The notes: a model not told the origin generated them from the sequence alone. Numbered from the stretch's first letter, positions 1 through 6,390 are shown. The stretch is DNA of 6,939 nt from Phycisphaerales bacterium (GCA_003511945.1 DOJA01000353.1:1-6939), one strand, 5' to 3'. Program-made: numbers and translations.

Positions 1-137
1 GGAGCGGGCCGGGGGTGGAGTGGGTGAAATACCTGCTCGGGGCGCGCGAGAGCCGCGCGCGGGCGTCGTCTGATGGGGGAGCGGGGCCGACGGAGGCCCC
101 GACAGAGCGAAACGCGGGGTCAATGAAGGAGCAGCCC
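1..137. other. Upstream edge, no supported gene
   Basis: No gene can be supported in these bases. The three plus-strand frames differ: one stops at 25-27, one stays open until TGA at 71-73 and could be the tail of a gene that begins outside the window, and one runs into the next gene from a GTG at 15. The GTG at 15 is not preferred as that gene's start, because the residues it would add are low-complexity and sit in front of a clear signal peptide. No convincing -35/-10 pair was found, so the promoter of the following cluster probably lies in here or further upstream but cannot be placed. Confidence 0.4.
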
Positions 138-866
138 ATGATCCGTCGAACGATGTTGAGTCTTGTCGCCGCCTCGGTCCTGTGCGCGGCGCCGAACGGG
201 CGTGCCCAGCCCGCGTCGAACCCCGCGGCGCCCCCGCCCCAGCAGGCGGAGGCGAGGGTGTCGATCCGCTTCCCGGGCGGCTCGATCGCGGAGTACACCG
301 CTGCAGTGAAGAAGGCGTTCCCTGGGGCGAACATCGCCGTCGCCCCGGGAGTCGAGTTGGTCCGCATCGCTCCGGTCGAACTGACGAGCGTCAACTTCAA
401 TGAAGCGATGTTCGCCATCCCCACCCTGAGCGAGAGCCCGGTGTCGGTGGACTGGTTCAGCACCACGGCTCTGGTCGACGGGGCGGCGGCGGTCCGCCAC
501 GGGCGGGAGCAGCGGGCCGAACTGCGGGTGTGGCCGATGTCGCAGCTGCTCACCCAGGTCAAGCCCGAGGACGCGCTGTCGGCGATCCAGACGGCGGTGG
601 ACATGGTGCAGCAGGGCGCGGAGATCAAGTTCCACAAGGACACTCAGATCCTGCTGGTCCGGGGCACGCCCGATCAGCTGGACGCGATCAACCAGGTAAT
701 CAACCGGATGCTGGAGAACTCCGCCGCCTTGCGGGGCGAGGGCCGGGGGGCGGGAGAGGACGCGGTGCGTGGCCTGAGAGCGGAGCGCGAGCAGTTGCTC
801 CAACGGGTCCGGGATCTTGAGGCGCAGGCGTGGCAGTTCCAGGAGCGCCAGTCGTCGAAGCGATGA
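138..866 (+). CDS. Exported protein with secretin-N-like domains and C-terminal coiled coil
   Basis: A predicted exported protein of 242 residues. The ATG at 138 is chosen because AAGGAG (126-131) lies 6 bases upstream and because the protein then opens with a classic signal peptide: MIRR, a hydrophobic stretch at residues 6-18, and probable cleavage near GRA-Q (22-24). The cysteine at 16 is not in a proper lipobox. A Pro/Ala-rich linker (25-39) is followed by an STN-like segment (41-91, starting VSIRFPGGSIAEY). A second segment (about 130-190) contains ILLVRGTPDQLDAINQVI, which resembles the short N-domains of secretins and similar planctomycete proteins. The C-terminus (about 210-238) is a charged heptad-like helix. 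There is no secretin pore domain, so this is not a secretin itself. It may be a periplasmic adaptor or sensor. The sigma-factor gene follows 25 bases downstream. The domain call rests on resemblance, and the function is unknown. Confidence 0.75.
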   Translation: MIRRTMLSLVAASVLCAAPNGRAQPASNPAAPPPQQAEARVSIRFPGGSIAEYTAAVKKAFPGANIAVAPGVELVRIAPVELTSVNFNEAMFAIPTLSESPVSVDWFSTTALVDGAAAVRHGREQRAELRVWPMSQLLTQVKPEDALSAIQTAVDMVQQGAEIKFHKDTQILLVRGTPDQLDAINQVINRMLENSAALRGEGRGAGEDAVRGLRAEREQLLQRVRDLEAQAWQFQERQSSKR

Positions 867-891
867 ACGACAACCGTCGGAGCCCTCGGGC

Positions 892-1431
892 GTGGCCAGC
901 GAACCGCTCTCAGCCCTGCTCGAACGGATCGCCTCGGGGGACCCCGGGGCGTTTTCCGCGTGGTACGACGAGTGGTTCGATCAGGCGCTGGCCTCGGCCC
1001 GGCGTGCGGCCCGGGGGGATGAGCACGCGGCGGCGGACCTCGCGCAGGAGGTTCTCATGCGGTTCGTGCGCAAGACGCCCATCCTCGAAACCCCGGCGGC
1101 GATGGGCGCGTGGCTGAAGCGGGCGTCGCTCACGGTGGCCATCGATCGCGCCCGCGCCGAGGCCCGCCGCCGGGCGCGGGAGGCCCGGCGCTCGACCGTC
1201 CCCCACACGGCGGCTGGGGCGGATGCCGAACGCCTCGACTGGCTCCGCGCCGAGCTTGAAGGGGTGGACGGCGCGAGCGAGTCGATGCTGTTCGAACGGT
1301 TCGGGCTGGGGCGGACACTGGCGGAGATCGGCCGGGCGCTGGGGCTCTCGCCCAGCGCGGTGGACGGGCGGATCGGACGGACCATCAGGGCGCTCCGCAA
1401 GCGGGCGGAGGAGGCATTCAATGAGCGATGA
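892..1431 (+). CDS. ECF-like RNA polymerase sigma factor
   Basis: A short sigma-70 family protein of 179 residues, expected to direct RNA polymerase to a dedicated set of promoters. Region 2 covers roughly residues 9-95, with the core-binding helix visible as DLAQEVLMRF (49-58). Region 4 is at about 130-170, with a helix-turn-helix TLAEIGRALGLSPSAVDGRI (142-161) followed by a basic helix. Between them is an Arg/Ala-rich linker. There is no region 1.1 or region 3, and the length is typical of ECF sigmas. The GTG at 892 is preferred, with CGGAG at 878-882 and a 9-base gap. A TTG at 817 would add an Arg/Ser-rich extension that overlaps the upstream gene. The ATG at 863, which overlaps the preceding stop, is in another frame and leads to a stop at 1117. 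The last 11 bases overlap the next gene, which indicates translational coupling. The ECF group cannot be assigned from sequence alone. Confidence 0.85.
   Translation: MASEPLSALLERIASGDPGAFSAWYDEWFDQALASARRAARGDEHAAADLAQEVLMRFVRKTPILETPAAMGAWLKRASLTVAIDRARAEARRRAREARRSTVPHTAAGADAERLDWLRAELEGVDGASESMLFERFGLGRTLAEIGRALGLSPSAVDGRIGRTIRALRKRAEEAFNER
1407..1414 (+). promoter_or_regulatory. Strong ribosome binding site inside the sigma gene
   Basis: GGAGGAGG lies within the last codons of the sigma-factor gene, 6 bases before the ATG at 1421. It is the strongest Shine-Dalgarno sequence in the cluster and decides the start of the membrane protein. It suggests that this protein is made in at least equal amount to the sigma factor, as expected for an inhibitor, although that reading is inference. 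Confidence 0.7.
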
Positions 1432-1849
1432 GCGCAGGGACGATTCGGGCCTGAGGTCGGCGCTGCTGCCGGGGCTGCTGACGGAACTGGGGCGGGTGCG
1501 GGCACGGCGCGAAGCGCGGCGCCGCGCGGTGGCGGGCGTGTGCGCGGGGCTGTTGGCGCTGGGCGCCATCCTCGGGACGCAACTACCGCTGGTGCGCGGG
1601 CCGCGCGGGCCGATCGCCTTGACGGAGCCGCCCGCGAAGACGGTGGTCCTGGTCGTCACGAGCGACCCGGGGGCTCTGGCGCGGGCGTCGGCCCTGGGTG
1701 TGCCCCAGACGACGGTGGAAGTGCTGGACGATCGGGCGCTGCTGGACCTGCTCGCGACGGCCGGGCGCCCGGCGGGGCTGATCCGGTCGGGCGGGCGCAC
1801 GCGGCTGAGCCGCGATGTCACCGACCCCTGGCCCGAAGGGCGGGGCTGA
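1421..1849 (+). CDS. Single-pass membrane protein in the anti-sigma position
   Basis: A 142-residue protein of unrecognised family. The start is well supported: GGAGGAGG at 1407-1414 lies 6 bases before the ATG, and the gene overlaps the sigma gene by 11 bases. The layout is a cytoplasmic N-terminal region of about 35 residues (acidic start, then the Arg-rich stretch RVRARREARRRA), one transmembrane segment (about 36-55), and a C-terminal domain expected outside the membrane (about 70-142). That domain contains KTVVLVVTS and a segment ending LLDLLATAGRPAGLIRSGGR. By position and topology it could be the membrane anti-sigma partner of the upstream sigma factor. However, the N-terminus is too short for, and lacks, the HxxxCxxC zinc-finger motif of known anti-sigma domains. 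The anti-sigma role is inference from context only. Confidence 0.75.
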   Translation: MSDERRDDSGLRSALLPGLLTELGRVRARREARRRAVAGVCAGLLALGAILGTQLPLVRGPRGPIALTEPPAKTVVLVVTSDPGALARASALGVPQTTVEVLDDRALLDLLATAGRPAGLIRSGGRTRLSRDVTDPWPEGRG

Positions 1850-1989
1850 AACGGAGCGCGATTGGGGTTCGTGCGCAGGGCGACGAAGGGGCAGAGGCGG
1901 ATTGAAGGCCCGCCCCACCAAAGCGTGTGGCGATCCTGGCTGAGGCCCCTTCGCATCGCTCCCAGAACCACTCCGAGAGCAACGCGAGA

Positions 1990-2008
1990 GACGGGCGGGC
2001 CGCCCGTC
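1990..2008. terminator. GC-rich hairpin between convergent genes
   Basis: A perfect 8-bp inverted repeat (GACGGGCG / CGCCCGTC) with a 3-base loop lies in the 195-base gap between the convergent membrane-protein and aminotransferase genes. It has no T-run on either side, so it does not meet the standard intrinsic-terminator model. It could act as a bidirectional pause, an mRNA 3' end stabiliser or a weak terminator. No other structure and no coding potential of interest was found between 1850 and 2044. Confidence 0.35.
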
Positions 2009-2044
2009 CCACCGAGGAGGGGAGGTCATTGTGTGCGGGGCGCT

Positions 2045-3295
2045 TCAGCGCAGCGCGCGGATAAAGCGGTCCATCGCGCCCAGCCCTTTGCGGATCTCAT
2101 CTTCCGAGCAGGCAAAGGTCACGCGGACGCAGCGCTCGCCGCCCGCGCCGAAGTCCTCGCCGGGGACGACCGCGACATGGGCCTCTTCCAGCAGGGTCCC
2201 GGCGAAGGACGCCGCGGAGTCGATCCGGCGTCCGGCGGGGCTCTGTCGCCCGAAGCAGCAGGAGATGTCCGGGAAGGCATAGAACGCGCCGGTGGGGCGC
2301 GGGCACACGATCCCTGGGATGGCCTTGAGGAGGGCGTAGGTGATCTTCGCGCGGGATTCGTACTCGCGGCGCATCGCTTCGACCTCGGCGGCGCACTCGG
2401 TGAGGGCCGCGCGGATCGCGGGGAGTTCGAAGGTGGCGATGCTGGTCGTGGACTGGCTCTGCAGCGTGGCCACCGCCTTGGCGACCTTCAGGCCGAAGCC
2501 GGCGCTCCCCGCGAGGTACCCGATGCGCCAGCCGGTCATCGCGTAGGCCTTTGAAAGACCGTTCACCGTGACCGTCCGCTCGGCGATCTCGGGCACGCTG
2601 CCGATCGAGAAGTGGGGGATGCCGGCGTAGATGATCTTCTCGTAGAGTTCGTCGCTGACGACCACCAGGTTCGGAGCGATCGTCGCGGCGGCGCGGGCGA
2701 CCACGCCCGCGATGGCGCGGAGTTCGCTCTCGTCGTACATCGTTCCCGTGGGGTTGCCCGGGGAGTTCAGGATCAGCACGCGGCTGTTGGGAGTGATGGC
2801 CCGCTCGAGCGCCGCGGGGGTCACTTTGAAATCGGCGCCGGCGATGGTGGGGATCTCGACGACCCGCCCCTGCGCCAGCTCGGTCATCGGGGCGTAGGAC
2901 ACCCACGCGGGCGTGGGCAGCAGCACCTCCGCGGGGGCTCCACCCGGGGACGGGGGATCGATCAGGGCCTGGAGCAGGAGCGCGAGGGACTGCTTGCCGC
3001 CCGAGGAGATGACCACATGGTCGGGCGTCACCCCCGGGAGCCGGTTCTCGCGCGTGAGTTTGTCCGCGATGACCTTGCGGGTCGCGGGGTCGCCCGGGAC
3101 CGGGGCGTACTTGGTCTCACCCCGCCGAAGGGCCTCGATCAGGGCGTCTTTCACTCGCTGGGGCGTGTCAAAGTCCGGCTCCCCGGCGGCGAAGGAGACC
3201 ACCTCGACGCCCTGGGCCTTCAGTTCCCTGGCCTTGGCGGTCACCGCAAGGGTGGTCGAGGGTTTCAGGGAGCCCGCCCGGCGTGAGACTTCCAT
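2045..3295 (-). CDS. aspC: Class I PLP-dependent aminotransferase, aspartate type
   Basis: A cytoplasmic fold-type I aminotransferase of 416 residues, of the aspartate aminotransferase I-gamma kind. This group includes aspartate/2-oxoglutarate and bifunctional aspartate/prephenate enzymes. The expected landmarks are in order: LKPS (10-13), GEPDFDTP (38-45), the cofactor phosphate loop SSGGKQS (97-103), the ring-stacking Trp131 in PTPAWVSY, NSPGNPTG with Asn181, SDELYE with Asp215 and Tyr218, the Schiff-base Lys249 in NGLSKAYAMTGWRIGY, and a substrate-carboxylate Arg in CVRVTFA near the C-terminus. The ATG at 3295 is chosen because MEVSRRAGSLKPS matches the family N-terminus. A TTG 13 codons earlier adds an unrelated stretch. 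No Shine-Dalgarno precedes the start, but a TANNNT box does, which suggests a leaderless mRNA. The family is certain. Choosing aspartate over another amino-acid substrate is likely but not proven, so the gene symbol is provisional. Confidence 0.93.
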   Translation of the reverse strand: MEVSRRAGSLKPSTTLAVTAKARELKAQGVEVVSFAAGEPDFDTPQRVKDALIEALRRGETKYAPVPGDPATRKVIADKLTRENRLPGVTPDHVVISSGGKQSLALLLQALIDPPSPGGAPAEVLLPTPAWVSYAPMTELAQGRVVEIPTIAGADFKVTPAALERAITPNSRVLILNSPGNPTGTMYDESELRAIAGVVARAAATIAPNLVVVSDELYEKIIYAGIPHFSIGSVPEIAERTVTVNGLSKAYAMTGWRIGYLAGSAGFGLKVAKAVATLQSQSTTSIATFELPAIRAALTECAAEVEAMRREYESRAKITYALLKAIPGIVCPRPTGAFYAFPDISCCFGRQSPAGRRIDSAASFAGTLLEEAHVAVVPGEDFGAGGERCVRVTFACSEDEIRKGLGAMDRFIRALR

Positions 3296-3301
3296 GGGGG
3301 C

Positions 3302-3307
3302 AGGGTA
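3302..3307 (-). promoter_or_regulatory. Possible -10 box giving a leaderless aminotransferase mRNA
   Basis: Read on the minus strand, TACCCT (a TANNNT box) lies 6 bases upstream of the aminotransferase ATG, so transcription would start at or next to the A of the start codon. The gene lacks a Shine-Dalgarno sequence. TANNNT immediately before ATG is the known layout of leaderless genes in other phyla. No good -35 hexamer stands at the usual distance. Confidence 0.35.
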
Positions 3308-3369
3308 TCGTCCGCGCGCGCTCCGAGGGTGCAATCGGGGATGGCCTGCGTCCGGTCCCGGCGGGCGGG

Positions 3370-3398
3370 TTGAAGCGGTGTCTCACGGGCGGTACACT
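3370..3398 (+). promoter_or_regulatory. Sigma70-type promoter for rpsO
   Basis: TTGAAG (3370-3375) and TACACT (3393-3398) are separated by exactly 17 bases and each matches four of six consensus positions. Transcription would start near 3405, giving a leader of about 70 bases for rpsO. The sequence downstream of the box (about 3411-3475) is clearly more AT-rich than the surroundings, as expected for a strongly transcribed ribosomal-protein leader. The position between divergent genes supports the call. Confidence 0.6.
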
Positions 3399-3474
3399 GT
3401 TCGGCTCCGATCGTTTGGATTTTGTTCGTTGATTGTGTTGAGCCCCATTCCTCCACGCACGGTCATTTCGATTT

Positions 3475-3744
3475 ATGCCAATCTCCTCTGAGCGTCGCCT
3501 GAAGATCGTCAGCGAGTACCGCACCCACGGCGCGGACACGGGTTCTCCGGAGGTCCAGGTGGCGCTGCTCACCGAGGACATCCGTGACCTGACCGAGCAC
3601 ATGAAGGTGCATCAGCACGACTACGCGACCAAGCGCGGCCTGATGGCGAAGGTCAGCCGTCGCACGCGGCTCACGAACTACCTCAAGCGCATCGACCGCG
3701 AGCGGTACCTGACGCTGATCCAGCGTCTGGGTCTGCGCAAGTAA
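3475..3744 (+). CDS. rpsO: 30S ribosomal protein S15
   Basis: Ribosomal protein S15, 89 residues and full family length. It binds 16S rRNA in the central domain of the small subunit, where it nucleates platform assembly. The sequence is all helical and shows the family signatures: an N-terminal segment with HGADTGSPEVQVALLTEDI (about 18-36), the conserved loop KVHQHDYATKRGL (about 43-55) with the rRNA-contacting His and Asp residues, and C-terminal LTNYLKRIDRERYLTLIQRLGLRK (about 66-89). The ATG at 3475 gives the standard N-terminus, but no Shine-Dalgarno sequence precedes it. The bases just upstream are T-rich, so initiation must rely on other features of the leader. S15 represses its own translation in several bacteria by binding its leader. 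Such a site is possible here but is not identified. It is followed by an intrinsic terminator and then pnp, a widely conserved neighbour. Confidence 0.98.
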   Translation: MPISSERRLKIVSEYRTHGADTGSPEVQVALLTEDIRDLTEHMKVHQHDYATKRGLMAKVSRRTRLTNYLKRIDRERYLTLIQRLGLRK

Positions 3745-3751
3745 GCAACTG

Positions 3752-3784
3752 AACCCCCGACGGGCGACCGCCGGGGGTTTTTTT
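3752..3784 (+). terminator. Intrinsic terminator after rpsO
   Basis: A textbook rho-independent terminator starts 7 bases after the rpsO stop. An 8-bp stem (AACCCCCG at 3752-3759 with CGGGGGTT at 3772-3779) is followed by one A-C mismatch, three further G-C pairs and a GCGA tetraloop (3764-3767, GNRA type). A run of seven T's (3778-3784) follows. It should end most rpsO transcripts before pnp. Confidence 0.92.
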
Positions 3785-3916
3785 CAAGTCGCACTCCGCC
3801 CGGCCGATCGGGCCTCCGGACGGCAGTAGGCAACACGCATCGTCGGCGCGTGGTCCCGCCATCCGCCGCGTTCTCCGCTGCGGGTTGCCTTCTGCCTTTT
3901 TCCGGGCCGTTCGCGT

Positions 3917-3952
3917 CGGGCCTTCGCCCCCAAGAAGAGGGCGAGCGTCCCG
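3917..3952 (+). promoter_or_regulatory. Interrupted hairpin in the pnp leader
   Basis: Within the 221-base stretch between the rpsO terminator and pnp, TCGCCC (3924-3929) pairs with GGGCGA (3939-3944) around a 9-base A-rich loop. Beyond a small internal loop, CGGG (3917-3920) pairs with CCCG (3949-3952). In enterobacteria a leader hairpin upstream of pnp is cut by RNase III and mediates PNPase autoregulation. This element could play a similar part, but the link is by analogy only. No clear -35/-10 pair was found for pnp between 3785 and 3916. Confidence 0.35.
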
Positions 3953-4005
3953 CCATCGTCTGCGCGGGGGCGCTCCCCGACGGGGCAGGAAAGGCAGCGT
4001 TCGAC

Positions 4006-6168
4006 ATGTCGGAGATCACCGTCCAGCGCGAGATCGGCGGGCGCACGCTCATCCTCCAGACCGGGAAGATCGCCAAACTGGCGACCTCCTGCGTCATGGC
4101 GACCTACGGCGGGACCACGGTGCTGGCCTCCGTCGTGCGGGCCAAGCCCCGCGAGGGGCTGGACTTCTTCCCGCTCCAGGTCGACTACCGCGAGAAGACC
4201 TCGGCGGCGGGCAAGTTCCCCGGCGGGTTCCGCAAGCGCGAGGGCGCCCCGAACGAGAAGGAAATCCTCACCATGCGGATGATCGATCGCCCGATCCGTC
4301 CGCTGTTCCCCGACGGGTTCATCGACGAGGTGCAGATCCAGTGCTGGGTCATGAGCCACGACGGGGAGAACGACAGCGATGTGCTCGCGGGCACGGCGGC
4401 GTCGGCGGCGCTGGCGATCACGGACCTGCCCTTTGAGGGTCCGATCGCGACCGTGCGGATCGGGCGGATCCACACGGACGACGGGCCGCGCTATGTGATC
4501 AACCCCACCGTCACCCAGATGGAGTACTCCGACCTTGACCTTGTGCTCTCGGGCCACGCCGACGGGATCAACATGATCGAGGTCGGGGCGGCGGAACTGC
4601 CCGACGACGCGGTGCTGGGGGCGATCGAGTTCGGGTACGGGCAGATCAAGCAGGTGCTCGAGCTGATCGACGACCTGAAGTCCCGGGCCGGGAAGCCGGT
4701 GCGGATGGGCGAACTCGCCCTCCCCCCCGACGATGTCGTGGCGATGGTGAAGAAGGTGGCCCACGCCGACATGGTCACGGCGCGGAAGATCAAGAGCAAG
4801 CAGGAGCGTTCCGACGCGGTCGACGCGCTCCGCGAAAAGGTGCTCAGCGAGCACTTTGCGGAGAAGACCGACGGGACCTTCGGCGAGTGGAAGCAGTCCG
4901 CCGCCCGACGCGCCCACGCGAAGGAGGCGTTCCGCAAGCTGGAAAAGAAGGTCACCCGCCAGCTCATCGTCGAGCAGGGCATCCGGGCCGACGGGCGCAA
5001 GTTCGACCAGATCCGCCCGCTGCACATGGAGGTCGGGTACTTCCAGCGGACGCACGGCTCGGCGCTCTTCCAGCGGGGCGAGACGCAGTCGCTGGTCACC
5101 TGCACGCTGGGCACCGGGCGCGACGAGCAGATCATCGACGGCCTGCTGCCCGAGTACTCCAAGAAGTTCTACCTGCACTACAACTTCCCGCCCTTCTGCA
5201 CGGGCGAGGCCGGGCGCATCATGGGCCCGGGCCGGCGCGAGATCGGCCACGGCGCGCTCGCCGAGCGCTCCCTGCTCGGGATCCTCCCGTCGGCGGAGCA
5301 GTTCCCCTACACCGTCCGCATCGTGAGCGACATCACCGAGTCCAACGGCTCGTCGTCGATGGCCTCCGTCTGCGGCGGGTGCCTGGCGCTCATGGACGCG
5401 GGCGTCCCGATCACCAACACCTGCGCGGGCATCTCGGTCGGGCGCTTCACCGATGAGAACGACCAGAACGAGGTCTTCGTCACCGACATCATCGGCGAGG
5501 AGGACTTCTTCGGGGACATGGACTTCAAGGTCTCCGGCACGCGCGCCGGCATCACCGGGATCCAGCTGGACCTCAAGGCCCGCGGGCTGGGCATCGCCCA
5601 GGTCGAGCGCATCTTCGAGCAGGCCCGCAAGGGGCGCCTGCAGATCATCGAGCAGATGGAGGCGATCATCCCCGCGCCCCGCGAGGAGATCAGCCCCTAC
5701 GCGCCACGCCTCGAAAAGCTGATGATCAACCCCGAGAAGATCGGCAAGCTCATCGGCCCCGGCGGGAAGACCATCCGCGCCATCCAGGAAAAGTGGGGCG
5801 TCACCATCGATGTCGAGGACGACGGCTCGGTGGTCATCGCGGCCACCTCCGGCCCCGCGCTCGACGGGGCCAAGTCCGAGGTCGAAGCGCTCGCCGCGGA
5901 GATCAAGGTCGGGACGGTCTTCAACGGCAAGGTTGTGTCGATCAAGGACTTCGGCGCGTTCGTCGAACTCGCGCCGGGCACCGACGGCATGTGCCATGTC
6001 TCCGAGCTGGCCGATGGTTATGTCAAGTCGGTCTCGGAGGTGGTGCGTCTGGGTGATGAGATCCGGGTCAAGGTCATCAGCATCGATGATCAGGGCCGGA
6101 TCAAGCTCAGCCGCAAGGCGGTGCTGATTGAGGAAAAGGCCCAAGCCGCCGGGGCGGGCAAGGCCTGA
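4006..6168 (+). CDS. pnp: Polynucleotide phosphorylase (PNPase)
   Basis: A 720-residue polyribonucleotide nucleotidyltransferase, which degrades RNA 3' to 5' with phosphate and can add tails in reverse. It usually forms a trimer and often sits in the degradosome. All domains are present: a first RNase PH-like core (about 8-145), an alpha-helical linker domain (about 240-315), a second, catalytic RNase PH core (about 320-545), KH (about 568-625, GPGG loop at 584-587) and S1 (about 633-708). Catalytic landmarks match E. coli PNPase: GRREIGHG for phosphate binding, TESNGSSSMAS with serines 449-451, and Asp500, Asp506 and Lys508 in EEDFFGDMDFK. The ATG at 4006 gives the standard N-terminus MSEITVQREIGG and has AGGAAAGG at 3987-3994, 11 bases upstream. 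The open frame extends to 3850, but the extra residues are not family-like. Length is normal and no defect is visible. Confidence 0.98.
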   Translation: MSEITVQREIGGRTLILQTGKIAKLATSCVMATYGGTTVLASVVRAKPREGLDFFPLQVDYREKTSAAGKFPGGFRKREGAPNEKEILTMRMIDRPIRPLFPDGFIDEVQIQCWVMSHDGENDSDVLAGTAASAALAITDLPFEGPIATVRIGRIHTDDGPRYVINPTVTQMEYSDLDLVLSGHADGINMIEVGAAELPDDAVLGAIEFGYGQIKQVLELIDDLKSRAGKPVRMGELALPPDDVVAMVKKVAHADMVTARKIKSKQERSDAVDALREKVLSEHFAEKTDGTFGEWKQSAARRAHAKEAFRKLEKKVTRQLIVEQGIRADGRKFDQIRPLHMEVGYFQRTHGSALFQRGETQSLVTCTLGTGRDEQIIDGLLPEYSKKFYLHYNFPPFCTGEAGRIMGPGRREIGHGALAERSLLGILPSAEQFPYTVRIVSDITESNGSSSMASVCGGCLALMDAGVPITNTCAGISVGRFTDENDQNEVFVTDIIGEEDFFGDMDFKVSGTRAGITGIQLDLKARGLGIAQVERIFEQARKGRLQIIEQMEAIIPAPREEISPYAPRLEKLMINPEKIGKLIGPGGKTIRAIQEKWGVTIDVEDDGSVVIAATSGPALDGAKSEVEALAAEIKVGTVFNGKVVSIKDFGAFVELAPGTDGMCHVSELADGYVKSVSEVVRLGDEIRVKVISIDDQGRIKLSRKAVLIEEKAQAAGAGKA

Positions 6169-6181
6169 TCCCGGATTCAGA

Positions 6182-6210
6182 TTGATCGGAGCGGCCGATC
6201 GGGTTAGGTT
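6182..6210 (+). promoter_or_regulatory. Candidate promoter for the cold-shock gene
   Basis: TTGATC (6182-6187) and TAGGTT (6205-6210) are separated by 17 bases, just after the pnp stop. The -35 matches four of six consensus positions, while the -10 matches only three (T, A and the final T). If used, the transcript would start near 6217 and carry a leader of about 200 bases, which is typical of cold-shock mRNAs. The match is modest in a GC-rich context. Confidence 0.35.
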
Positions 6211-6232
6211 ATCACACCTGAGGTCGAGGTTT

Positions 6233-6250
6233 CCCCGCGCCGGCGCGGGG
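6233..6250. repeat. Perfect 18-bp GC palindrome after pnp
   Basis: CCCCGCGCC followed directly by GGCGCGGGG is a perfect palindrome. In RNA it would form a stem of about 7 G-C pairs with a CCGG loop. It lies 64 bases after the pnp stop and has no T-run on either side, so it is not a standard terminator. It could protect the pnp 3' end or form the first stem of the cold-shock leader. Confidence 0.5.
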
Positions 6251-6269
6251 AGCGCGTGCGTGTCGACCA

Positions 6270-6295
6270 CTCGGGCGCGGTCCGGAGCGCCCGAG
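6270..6295. repeat. Perfect 9-bp inverted repeat in the cold-shock leader
   Basis: CTCGGGCGC (6270-6278) and GCGCCCGAG (6287-6295) are exactly complementary around an 8-base loop that itself contains TCCGGA. It is the second strong hairpin in the 247-base gap between pnp and the cold-shock gene. No T-run follows, so it is more likely a leader structure or RNA stabiliser than a terminator. Confidence 0.5.
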
Positions 6296-6390
6296 CCGTG
6301 TGTGTGAAGCGGGTTCGTGTGCCCTGGTGCAACGGGCCGGGATCCGACAACCCGATCGACAGGCCGCGAGGGTCGTCCCGCAGATGGGGA

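Noticed and set aside
817..891. TTG at 817 as the sigma-factor start
   Set aside because: It would overlap the upstream gene by 50 bases and add an Arg/Ser-rich stretch unlike any sigma N-terminus.
863..1117. ATG overlapping the stop of the first gene as a coupled start
   Set aside because: The frame entered by this ATG is not the sigma-factor frame. It yields an Arg/Pro/Ser-rich sequence and stops at 1117. The GTG at 892 has an acceptable ribosome binding site in the correct frame.
1862..2554. A 230-codon plus-strand open frame across the convergent gap into the aminotransferase gene
   Set aside because: Most of it lies opposite the aminotransferase, whose catalytic motifs are complete. 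It has no ribosome binding site or recognisable domain.
3850..4005. N-terminal extension of PNPase from a GTG at 3850
   Set aside because: The added residues are not family-like, while the ATG at 4006 gives the standard PNPase N-terminus and has a purine-rich site upstream.
3784..6270. An 828-codon open frame on the minus strand that covers all of pnp
   Set aside because: It is an antisense shadow of a full-length, motif-complete pnp gene. Its translation is a monotonous Asp/Leu/Arg/Gly-rich sequence without domains, as expected when GC-rich codons are read backwards.
6196..6358. A 10-base inverted repeat (CGATCGGGTT at 6196-6205 and its complement at 6349-6358)
   Set aside because: The core CGATCG is self-complementary and common in this DNA, the arms are 143 bases apart, and the first arm would lie upstream of the predicted transcript start.
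6301..6360. tRNA-like GGTTCG segment in the cold-shock leader
   Set aside because: No matching acceptor, D or anticodon stems can be built around it, so it is not a tRNA gene.
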